Source: Thermoplasmata archaeon (lineage in GTDB: Archaea > Thermoplasmatota > Thermoplasmata > Thermoplasmatales > Thermoplasmataceae). From it: DNA of 8,246 nucleotides. The notes below the pieces were generated by a model. It was not told where the DNA came from. It worked only from the letters and a program-made list of their open reading frames with translations, and ran no database searches. The position numbers were made by a program, and so were the translations under genes. The stretch spans positions 1 through 8,246 of the forward strand of contig JAJZZW010000079.1 of assembly GCA_021797385.1 (NCBI GenBank). Reading direction: 5' to 3'. Shown in pieces: positions 1 through 6,798 of the stretch (within the stretch, counting starts at the first letter, position 1; every line of letters starts with the position of its first letter).

Positions 1-25
1 AATTAGCTTCCTCTGGAAGCTAATT
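1..25. repeat. Perfect 11-bp inverted repeat with 3-nt loop at window edge
   Basis: AATTAGCTTCC (1-11) is the exact reverse complement of GGAAGCTAATT (15-25), with loop TCT (12-14). The right arm reads as plausible Lhr coding sequence (E-A-N-Y), while the left arm brings in TAG at 4-6. The hairpin could be a real structure or mobile-element remnant. It could also be a fold-back artefact at a contig end, which is favoured because the repeat begins exactly at base 1. Confidence 0.8.
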
Positions 26-30
26 ATAAT

Positions 31-3000
31 GTGGTTAATGAGAAGGGAAGAATGCTTGGTCAGCTCAGTGATAAATTTGTCGAGCGGCTAAAGAACGGGG
101 ATATATTTGTGCTTGGAGCAAGAACCTATATGTTTTTGAAGGTGTACCGCAACAATATCACTGTAAAAACTGCAACAGGTATGAAACCCACTGTGCCTTC
201 ATGGACCGGTGAACTCCTTCCACGAAGCTACGATCTTGGTATACTCATAGGAGATTTCAGGAAAGAGCTTTACAGAAGAATAAAGAACGGTGAGGAAACT
301 GAAAACTGGCTCATGGAAAATTATAGGGTGGACTCCTTCGGCGCCCGGAGCCTCATATCATACGTAAAGTCCCAGGGTGAGTTTTCCATACCTGATCAGG
401 AATCACTCTATGTGGAGGGATACATAGATAACGATCTTTACAGCATTATATTCCACATACCACTCGGAAGAAGGGTTAACGATGCACTTTCCAGGGCTTA
501 TGGTCTTGCAGTCTCAAACAAATACGGTTTGAATACCAGAATAAGCGTAAATGACAACGGATTCACCATAACGTTGAACCGCAGGGTTCCCATAAAAGAT
601 GTTGTTACACTTCTAAATCCATCAAATTTCAGGGATCTTGTGGATAGATCAATAGTCAATACTGAGCTATTCAAGCAGCGTTTCAGGTACTGTGCCACCA
701 GATCACTCATGGTGCTGAGGAAGTACAAGCAGACCGATATTTCAGTTGCAAGGCAGCAGTTACGCAGTGACCGTCTCCTGAGAACGCTGGAAGCAATGAA
801 TAATTTCCCTGTAATAAAGGAGGCATTCAACGAGGTTAAATACGATGTCATGGACGTTGAGCGTGCATCATGGTATGTAAATGATGTTATATCAAAGAAA
901 AAATTTACAATAAGAGATTATTCCACTGAAACAAGTCCATTTTCCTATAATCTCATACTTTCAGGTGTTTCAGATATAGTACTCATGGAAGACCGTTCAA
1001 AATTACTGAAAGACCTTAGAAGCAAGCTTCTGGATAAAATTTATGGCACTGAAGGAATAGATTTCCTCATAAAGGATTCAAAACTTGTTGAAAATTATTT
1101 CAGAAATAAAATACCACGGGTAACAGATGAGGAAAGTTATGTTGAATTTGCCCGGCATTTCCTGTACATAGACCCTTTCAAGAAAAAGTATAATTCTCCA
1201 ATTGAATACAGTGATATAGACCTGGAAGACATAACAGAGAACCTGATAAAATCCAGTACAATCACTTACTGTTTCATAAGGTCGGATCAGTGGGTCTATT
1301 CAGAATATTACCCTGTTGTGTACGATCTCTTTAAAAGGGATGTGCAGGTGACAGACCGTGATATGGAAATTTATAATTCAATAAACGACCAGAAATTCAG
1401 TGAAATAAAAAAGACCGGTTTTGAAGAACAGGAACTCAGGGATAGCCTGATAAAACTGGAATCTGCATATATGATACGCAAGGAAGTACACGGTGACAGG
1501 CAGCACTATGTACAGAATAATTCTGTTCCTGATATACCAGAAAATAGCATGAACATTGCAATTTCCAGAGTACTTTCCTCCTATGGGCCTCTATCTCTGG
1601 ATGAGCTTCTGATCAGGCTTCCTGTAAACAATGAGAAATTGGAGAAAACTCTCAATGCAATGGTCAAAAATGGAGATATACTATACGATTACATTACCCC
1701 GATTTTCATGAAGCAGTACATGATGAAATCGGATTTCGAGGCTATTGTAAACAGCACTGAGGAGGATATTGCCAGGAAACGCATAATTAATTTTACCCTG
1801 CCCGTACAAAATGTTGAGGATTATTTCAACAAGTATGGATTTGCATTTGACCTCATAGATATACGTGTCAGGACCGGGAATTATCGCAAAGAAGACCTGG
1901 AAAGATTACTTGCATCAGGAGACATTTACTATGCCAGAGCAATAAAAAATAAATATGTTTACATAGCAAAGTGGCTCATGGACGTATTATATAAGCTCAG
2001 AGAGGAGAAGAACAGCGAAATTGAAAATCAGATTATGGAATATATAGGAAGAGGAATAGATACAGATGAAAAACTCGCCGATATAACGGGCATGGACAGA
2101 AGAATAATTAAAAGCGTAATAAAAAACCTTGAATTCAAAATATTCATTACTCAGGGGAAAAATGGAAGCTGGGAACTTTACACTCCATCGAAGGACATAG
2201 ATACAGGTAAAATAATCGAAAAATACGGACCGGTAACTACTAGAGAACTGTCAAGATTTTTCTGGTTCAACCCTATAAAACTTGACTATTCCAGATTTCC
2301 ACCCTATTACTATAGAAACGAGATTTACTATGGTGGCGAGGACATTAATCCCGTTTCAGGGTCTCTCATAGTCATGAAAAACGATCCGGTTAGCATATAC
2401 ATGGGGAAATATGTGAGAAACGATGACTTCAATGCACGATTCCTGTATAATGGATCAGAGGAATCCATGTTTTATATGGAAGAAAAAGCACCAGGTATCT
2501 GGATCGATAACATAGATTTTGAAACTGGAAAGATAAAAGAATTTCTGGATACGGTCCGGACTGTTTCGACCAAACTCAATGCAGATTCCATAATTATCAG
2601 TACTAAGAATAATGACCTGCTCAGTACAGGTGAAAATATTGGATATAAACGTGCGGACAATGTAATTTACATGGGGGACTTTGATGTCATCGCTGATAGC
2701 ACTGAAAATTTAATGTCGCTTGCTGTATATAAGTATAATTCATGCAGAACAACCATGAATTACAATGCATTGAGCAAAATTTATCTTGGAATAAGAAGCG
2801 ATATGGAGGCATATTATACCGGTATTCGTAATGTGGAATTGAATAATTATTATAATTCAATGCTCATCTATAATTTTGATGGACCATTCAACCTGCCTGC
2901 ACTTGGCACAAAAAATGTAATTGCCCTTTATAAGGCAATCAAAAAAAGGCCATTAACTGAAGCAGAAGAGGAGGTTTATAAGGTCCTTATCTCCAGAAGC

Positions 3001-3600
3001 ATGTCAGAAAATGAGTTAATTAAATCAATGAAATTAAATTCTCTTGTAATAAAGGAATCTGTTAAATCACTGTATAAGCTGAATGCTATTGCAAAGGATA
3101 AAGGAAGAAGGTACATAACAATAAACGATGAGTACAGTAAAATAGAGGCCATAGAAACACTATTAAGGGAACTCATAACCAGAATAGGTTTCTTCGATGC
3201 TAATGTTTACAGGCAGCTTACTGGGCAGGAAGATGATACCGAATATAATCTCTGTGTAAAGAAGCTCTCCAGAGGAAAAATTATAAAAGAGGCATTACTG
3301 CCATCTGAGAACAGGATAATCTACATACCCTATGGAAGCCACCACGATAAGACCATTGATAAAGTTTCAAGAATTATACCACCCAGAGACATAATTGCAC
3401 TTATTTTTTCCGGATATATCAAATCCAGATATCATTCTACAAGCAATTATATGTATTTCAAAGATGGAACAGTAAAACTATCGGTATCGGTTAAAAAGAG
3501 CGGAAAATATCTTACAGTCAAAAAAACTACCGGAGATGCAGCGTACAAGGATATGGCAAAGTCTGAATTCAACAGTGCCGGTTATATTCTTTCCAGTTAA
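31..3600 (+). CDS. lhr: Lhr-family superfamily 2 helicase, C-terminal part (5' end missing or broken)
   Basis: This is the C-terminal 1189 residues of a large Lhr-type ATP-dependent DNA/RNA helicase, a nucleic-acid repair family. No Walker A or DExH motif is present, so the RecA domains and first winged helix must lie upstream. Residues 1-330 match Lhr-core domain 4: GDIFVLGARTY (23-33), PSWTGELLPRS (56-66; W58 aligns with the DNA-contacting Trp of mycobacterial Lhr, from memory), RFRYCATRSLMVLRKYK (216-232), FPVIKEAFNEV (259-269) and SPFSYNLI (302-309). Residues about 500-650 resemble the bacterial-type Lhr C-terminal winged-helix region (SSYGPLSLDELL, then a Y..KSDFEAIV segment). Further winged-helix-like stretches lie near 660-715, 725-760, 985-1035 and 1050-1110. 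The GTG at 31 is only the first possible start after an in-frame TAG at 4-6. It has no SD, and Lhr-like codons (LPLEANYN) already run from base 7, so it is probably not a native start. The full protein would be about 1,700 aa, far longer than the usual archaeal Lhr of about 900 aa. Identity is confident; gene integrity is uncertain. Confidence 0.85.
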   Translation: MVNEKGRMLGQLSDKFVERLKNGDIFVLGARTYMFLKVYRNNITVKTATGMKPTVPSWTGELLPRSYDLGILIGDFRKELYRRIKNGEETENWLMENYRVDSFGARSLISYVKSQGEFSIPDQESLYVEGYIDNDLYSIIFHIPLGRRVNDALSRAYGLAVSNKYGLNTRISVNDNGFTITLNRRVPIKDVVTLLNPSNFRDLVDRSIVNTELFKQRFRYCATRSLMVLRKYKQTDISVARQQLRSDRLLRTLEAMNNFPVIKEAFNEVKYDVMDVERASWYVNDVISKKKFTIRDYSTETSPFSYNLILSGVSDIVLMEDRSKLLKDLRSKLLDKIYGTEGIDFLIKDSKLVENYFRNKIPRVTDEESYVEFARHFLYIDPFKKKYNSPIEYSDIDLEDITENLIKSSTITYCFIRSDQWVYSEYYPVVYDLFKRDVQVTDRDMEIYNSINDQKFSEIKKTGFEEQELRDSLIKLESAYMIRKEVHGDRQHYVQNNSVPDIPENSMNIAISRVLSSYGPLSLDELLIRLPVNNEKLEKTLNAMVKNGDILYDYITPIFMKQYMMKSDFEAIVNSTEEDIARKRIINFTLPVQNVEDYFNKYGFAFDLIDIRVRTGNYRKEDLERLLASGDIYYARAIKNKYVYIAKWLMDVLYKLREEKNSEIENQIMEYIGRGIDTDEKLADITGMDRRIIKSVIKNLEFKIFITQGKNGSWELYTPSKDIDTGKIIEKYGPVTTRELSRFFWFNPIKLDYSRFPPYYYRNEIYYGGEDINPVSGSLIVMKNDPVSIYMGKYVRNDDFNARFLYNGSEESMFYMEEKAPGIWIDNIDFETGKIKEFLDTVRTVSTKLNADSIIISTKNNDLLSTGENIGYKRADNVIYMGDFDVIADSTENLMSLAVYKYNSCRTTMNYNALSKIYLGIRSDMEAYYTGIRNVELNNYYNSMLIYNFDGPFNLPALGTKNVIALYKAIKKRPLTEAEEEVYKVLISRSMSENELIKSMKLNSLVIKESVKSLYKLNAIAKDKGRRYITINDEYSKIEAIETLLRELITRIGFFDANVYRQLTGQEDDTEYNLCVKKLSRGKIIKEALLPSENRIIYIPYGSHHDKTIDKVSRIIPPRDIIALIFSGYIKSRYHSTSNYMYFKDGTVKLSVSVKKSGKYLTVKKTTGDAAYKDMAKSEFNSAGYILSS

Positions 3601-3612
3601 AACCTGGTTTTT
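3593..3612 (+). terminator. Possible weak hairpin/U-tract terminator after the helicase gene
   Basis: CCAG (3593-3596) can pair with CTGG (3604-3607) around a 7-nt loop that contains the helicase stop codon, followed by five T. The stem is only 4 bp, so the T-run is the more credible part of the signal; archaeal termination depends mainly on U-tracts. The 28-bp gap between the convergent genes (3601-3628) leaves room for little else. Confidence 0.3.
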
Positions 3613-3628
3613 CAACTTATAAAATAAT

Positions 3629-3790
3629 TTATGGAGAGAATTCCTCCTGAAGTTCAAGTATGACTTCATTCATTACCTCTTCCAGGGTGAGTCCACTATA
3701 TTCCCTGAGCCCTCCCATATCGGTTCTCAGTCTCGCACTGTAACCCTTTTCATCCTTTTCAAATTCTATATTACAAAGCAACTCTTCCAT
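3629..3790 (-). CDS. Small 53-aa protein, HicB/UPF0150-like domain (tentative)
   Basis: This short frame of 53 codons plus TAA starts with ATG at 3790 and follows the glycerate kinase stop by 29 nt on the same strand, so it is probably co-transcribed. A strong SD (GGAGTG at 3797-3802, 6 nt before ATG) supports translation and fixes the start. The protein is acidic. It reads as a beta-hairpin (IEFEKDEKGYSARLR, 8-22), a Gly-rich turn (DMGGLREYSG, 24-33) and an amphipathic helix starting TLEEVMNEV (35-43). This order resembles the HicB/UPF0150 pattern, in which a strand with D/E-x-G-Y, a dlpG turn and G-x-TleEA lead into a helix; here there is one extra residue between the glycines. HicB proteins are antitoxins in HicAB pairs, but no HicA is visible next to it, so a solitary regulatory or accessory role is equally possible. 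There are no membrane or signal segments. That the gene is real is well supported; the family call is inference. Confidence 0.72.
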   Translation of the reverse strand: MEELLCNIEFEKDEKGYSARLRTDMGGLREYSGLTLEEVMNEVILELQEEFSP

Positions 3791-3793
3791 GCC

Positions 3794-3802
3794 AATCACT
3801 CC
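3794..3802 (-). promoter_or_regulatory. Shine-Dalgarno site of the 53-aa gene
   Basis: On the minus strand this reads GGAGTGATT, one base short of the full archaeal complement GGAGGTGAT, and the GGAGTG core sits 6 nt before the ATG at 3790. It is the main evidence that this short frame is translated. Confidence 0.7.
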
Positions 3803-3819
3803 ATAATTGCTGCCAATAT

Positions 3820-5094
3820 TTAAAAATTGTCATTTGCCCCTGAATAATAACCTACTATTATATCTGAAACATTATTTCCGGTTCGGCCAGTCATAATGGC
3901 ACCCTTGCAGGACAAAAGTGCTGTGTAACTATCATTGTTCTTTAAGTATACATCAAGACCTGATATTTTCGTATCCTGATCTACTATTCCACCGGCAGCA
4001 GGGCTCTTTCCATCTATGCCATCTGTGCCAATTGCACAGAATGTGAAATTTTCACCATTTTTCATGTATTCGAACAATTTGAGAACAAGTTCCTGGTTTC
4101 TCCCGCCTGATCCGGTTCCCTGTACATTCACTGTTGTTTCCCCGCCGCAGACAAACATAAATCCTCTCCCCTTCATGCTGTAAACTGTTCGCAACAGGGC
4201 TGCAATACTATATGCAACGGAATTCACATCTCCGTGAACATTGCTTCCAAGATTTATTTTTTCTCCATTCATTGCAGAGAATATGGCATTGACAAAGTCA
4301 TAATTATTAAGAATTAGATGATTTTCAACCGAGGAGAAATATTTCTTTTCAATACTACCTGAATTTCCATTTTCCAGTATTAGCTTTGCAAGATCCGGGT
4401 CTCTAACATATTCACTAACCAATTCTGAAATATCACCCTGGAAGTCAGGCTGAACCAGCGGGCCAGAGGCAATAATGCTCATATCATCATAAATAACATC
4501 AGATATTATGTATGAAACCACCCGTGCAGGATATAATAATTTTGCCAGTTTACCTCCCTTGACAGAGGACAACCTGGACCTTATTCTATTCAATGTGTAG
4601 ATGTCTCCATCATTATCCATGATCTCCTTTGATATATCCATTATATCATGGATATTTATTCCATTTTCTGGAATTTCAAACAGGGATGAACCACCTCCGG
4701 AGATCAGAACTATTATAAGATCACGGCAGGAAAGATTTTTAACCTCTGAAATCAATTTTACAGAAGAATCTACAGAGGTCTGGCTTACATATGGATGGGT
4801 ACCCCTCATTATTTTCAATTCCGGGAATTCTGTAATAACTTCTTCATCATCCGGTATTATTATCCCTGCATATTTCAGTTTATCCTGAATCATATCTCTT
4901 ATGCCTGAATACATGCCGTACGCTGCCTTCCCGAATCCTATTAAATATATACTCTCAAAGTTTTCCAGTGAAATATTGAAATTATTTCTTATTGCTTTTT
5001 CAGGTGTTAGTTCATTCATAGCATTTTCTATATTTTTCAGTATGAATAATTTTTCATCTGTATTTCCTATCTCTTCTAAGTTGAGTATTCTCAT
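3820..5094 (-). CDS. gck: Glycerate 2-kinase (MOFRL family)
   Basis: It phosphorylates D-glycerate with ATP to 2-phosphoglycerate in the cytoplasm. In Thermoplasma and Picrophilus this is the step that brings the non-phosphorylative Entner-Doudoroff pathway back into lower glycolysis. The 424 aa length is typical of the family. Diagnostic motifs occur in order: GFGKAAYGM (53-61), THPYVSQTS (99-107), ISGGGSSLFE (131-140), LNRIRSRLSSVKGGKLA (168-184), SDV and ASGP (198-212), CGGETTV (316-322), GSGGRNQE (328-335), GTDGIDGKSPAAGG (356-369) and the closing GRTGNNVSD (403-411). The C-terminal third is the MOFRL domain. The start ATG at 5094 has no SD, but a TATA-like element lies about 24 nt upstream, which suits a leaderless transcript. 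It is followed by the 53-aa gene and is divergent from the permease. No key motif is missing. The 2-kinase rather than 3-kinase assignment comes from family and lineage, not from the sequence alone. Confidence 0.93.
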   Translation of the reverse strand: MRILNLEEIGNTDEKLFILKNIENAMNELTPEKAIRNNFNISLENFESIYLIGFGKAAYGMYSGIRDMIQDKLKYAGIIIPDDEEVITEFPELKIMRGTHPYVSQTSVDSSVKLISEVKNLSCRDLIIVLISGGGSSLFEIPENGINIHDIMDISKEIMDNDGDIYTLNRIRSRLSSVKGGKLAKLLYPARVVSYIISDVIYDDMSIIASGPLVQPDFQGDISELVSEYVRDPDLAKLILENGNSGSIEKKYFSSVENHLILNNYDFVNAIFSAMNGEKINLGSNVHGDVNSVAYSIAALLRTVYSMKGRGFMFVCGGETTVNVQGTGSGGRNQELVLKLFEYMKNGENFTFCAIGTDGIDGKSPAAGGIVDQDTKISGLDVYLKNNDSYTALLSCKGAIMTGRTGNNVSDIIVGYYSGANDNF

Positions 5095-5113
5095 AAAATT
5101 ATATACTCATATT

Positions 5114-5130
5114 GTTTTTAACTTTTTTTT
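5114..5130 (-). promoter_or_regulatory. Putative leaderless promoter of the glycerate kinase gene
   Basis: The minus strand has an A-run (5130-5123, BRE-like) followed by GTTAAAAAC (5122-5114), which lies at -28 to -20 from the ATG at 5094. That spacing puts transcription start at or next to the ATG, and there is no SD in between. Confidence 0.5.
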
Positions 5131-5177
5131 ATTTCCCTGCTATGTAACGAGTTTATACATTTTCATCTTGTACAGGA

Positions 5178-5194
5178 TTTTCACCGGTCATGAA
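5178..5194. promoter_or_regulatory. Dyad in the divergent promoter region, possible operator
   Basis: TTTCACCGGTCATGAAA has TTTCA/TGAAA arms and holds the palindrome ACCGGT, slightly off centre. It lies between the two divergent promoters, about 60 bp from the permease TATA element and about 50 bp from that of glycerate kinase. No regulator family is recognised, and short AT-rich dyads occur by chance. Confidence 0.2.
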
Positions 5195-5250
5195 ATATAT
5201 ATTTACCATAGAATACGATTTCCGTCATAACATGAATAACGAAATGTTAA

Positions 5251-5268
5251 CAAAAATTAAAATATAAT
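5251..5268 (+). promoter_or_regulatory. Putative leaderless promoter of the APC permease gene
   Basis: CAAAAATTAAAATATAAT contains a BRE-like A-rich stretch and the TATA-like TTAAAATATAA at -30 to -20 from the GTG at 5287. No SD lies before the GTG, so the transcript is probably leaderless. Confidence 0.5.
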
Positions 5269-5286
5269 TCAGACATTAAGTGTTAC

Positions 5287-6798
5287 GTGATAGAGGAAGA
5301 TGCTTTCCGCCCTGAAAAGGAGTATAAACACCTGGGTTATAATCAGTTATCATTGAGGCATGCAGTGTCACAGGCAATTGGCCTGAATGCGCCTGGAGGG
5401 ACGATCGTCCTCTACGTTGCAGGAACTGCAGCATTGCTAACATTCACATTTTCAAATTATCCTGATGGTGCTTTTTCAATTCCGCTTATATTATTGATGG
5501 CCCTTGTTGTTTATTCAATGATGAGTTATTCATCATTCGAATTCTCCAAGTATATTTCCAGTTCAGGAGGATATTATACATTCGTGGCAAACGGACTGGG
5601 AAGAGGATTCGGTCTAACAACAGCCCTTTCATATATAAGTTATCAGATTCTGAGTTTTACCGGTTTCGGCATCCTCGGATTCATCGGCTTTGCCTATGCT
5701 ATTTTGCCCAGCATTGGAATCACCGTTCCATATGTCAATATACTGTGGATTCCGGTTACAGTGGCATTTATCCTTTTTGTTAGTTTTCTTATTTACAAGG
5801 GGATTAAGCCTTCATTGAAGTATGTTTCATATGCAATTCTTATAGAGGTTGTATTCTTTATTTCAACGTCTATTTATCTTATCGGAGTAAACCACACATC
5901 ATTATCAATCAAACCATTTACTGCTATCCCGGTGGGTGGCAACTTTATCATTCTCATGGCCATGATGGTGTATGCAATAGGGTCCTTTGTTGGTGTTGGT
6001 GGTTCAATACCTATTGCCGAGGAAACCAAGGATCCTAAAAAAAATGTTCCCCGATCTATAATAGCCAGTATTTTAATTCTCGGCGTTACTATAATTCTTG
6101 CATCGTATGCTGAGGTAATATCATGGGGTTACCTGAATATGTCCAGCTTCGGCACAGGTGCAGGTATTGGAGCATATCCCGTTCTCTCTATTTATAAGGA
6201 TGGATTTGTGGGAATGGGCATAATTCCATTTGTTGTCCTTTTAATTATTGTTATAAACTCATTCTTTACGGCAACTGTATCCCTGGGCACAAATGCATCC
6301 AGAGTAATTTTTTCTCTATCCAGAGAGGGTGTTGTACCGGAAAAACTATCCAGGACAAACACCCGGGGAGTGCCGATTTACGCCATACTATTTATCACAG
6401 TTGTATCACTTGCTATTGTTCTTGCCACAGGAATATCATTTGAACTACTTTATCCTGGAAAAATTATAGACGCATTGTTATATTCAAGTGTATTTTTACT
6501 TGTACTTGAATCTCCGATATCGTACATTGTGCACATTCTTACAAACACCTCCCTTCATATGTATCTGAAAAAGAGGGGCATGAGAACTCACATATTCAGA
6601 CATATAATTATACCTGGAATATCAAGTATAACACTTGTAGGGGCAATAATAGCAGCTGTCTATTTTGATCTCAGTGCGCCTTACATATACGGGGTATATG
6701 GTTCACTTGTATGGGTTGTCGTTTTAGCAATCACCGTTGTAATAATGTATACAAAATATAGGAATCATCTTGATAATCTGGGCGATTTCTCCTTATAA
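5287..6798 (+). CDS. APC-superfamily amino acid/polyamine permease
   Basis: This is a cytoplasmic-membrane secondary transporter of 503 aa, normal for the superfamily. About 12 hydrophobic segments are visible, near 33-54, 62-80, 115-140, 152-170, 179-200, 220-240, 257-277, 308-332, 361-382, 390-415, 440-460 and 468-488. Family signatures are AVSQAIGLNAPGG (26-38, the unwound substrate-binding part of TM1), SGGYYTFVANGLG (93-105), AEETKDPKKNVPRSI (244-258, the loop after TM6) and NASRVIFSLSREGVVPEKL (336-354, after TM8). Substrate cannot be read from the sequence; amino acids are most likely, and uptake probably uses a proton gradient. GTG at 5287 is the first usual start after an upstream in-frame stop (5248-5250) and sits at leaderless distance from a TATA element. 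The gene is divergent from glycerate kinase, and its last six bases overlap the end of the nicotinate phosphoribosyltransferase gene. Confidence 0.9.
   Translation: MIEEDAFRPEKEYKHLGYNQLSLRHAVSQAIGLNAPGGTIVLYVAGTAALLTFTFSNYPDGAFSIPLILLMALVVYSMMSYSSFEFSKYISSSGGYYTFVANGLGRGFGLTTALSYISYQILSFTGFGILGFIGFAYAILPSIGITVPYVNILWIPVTVAFILFVSFLIYKGIKPSLKYVSYAILIEVVFFISTSIYLIGVNHTSLSIKPFTAIPVGGNFIILMAMMVYAIGSFVGVGGSIPIAEETKDPKKNVPRSIIASILILGVTIILASYAEVISWGYLNMSSFGTGAGIGAYPVLSIYKDGFVGMGIIPFVVLLIIVINSFFTATVSLGTNASRVIFSLSREGVVPEKLSRTNTRGVPIYAILFITVVSLAIVLATGISFELLYPGKIIDALLYSSVFLLVLESPISYIVHILTNTSLHMYLKKRGMRTHIFRHIIIPGISSITLVGAIIAAVYFDLSAPYIYGVYGSLVWVVVLAITVVIMYTKYRNHLDNLGDFSL
6793..6798. other. TTATAA palindrome shared as Leu-stop by two convergent genes
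   Basis: Read on the plus strand, TTA TAA gives Leu503 and the stop of the permease. Read on the minus strand, the same six bases give Leu386 and the stop of the phosphoribosyltransferase. The two genes therefore have no intergenic space, and each transcript must end inside the other gene. Confidence 0.95.

Noticed and set aside
4..6. TAG as a read-through or pyrrolysine codon in the helicase gene
   Set aside because: The codon is part of a perfect inverted repeat at the window edge, which is better explained by an artefact or disruption. All four complete genes here end in TAA, so they say nothing about amber recoding, and no Pyl genes are visible.
1..25. Hairpin as an IS200/IS605-type end or other mobile-element boundary
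   Set aside because: No transposase, target duplication or second copy is visible, and the right arm is ordinary helicase coding sequence.
498..851. Minus-strand 117-codon frame inside the helicase gene
   Set aside because: It overlaps strongly conserved Lhr domain 4 codons and has no family resemblance.
3601..3819. A HicA toxin gene next to the small HicB-like frame
   Set aside because: Both strands between the helicase stop and the kinase stop were read, and only the 53-aa frame is present. No short basic protein with the HicA pattern was found.
4601..5230. Plus-strand open frames opposite the glycerate kinase gene
   Set aside because: They lie antisense to a gene with full family motifs, have hydrophobic, Ser/Ile-rich translations typical of opposite-strand frames, and lack start signals.
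5190..5267. 25-codon plus-strand frame starting MKYIFTIEYD before the permease gene
   Set aside because: It has no SD, its stop lies inside the permease TATA element, and the peptide shows no recognisable pattern. It is most likely chance.
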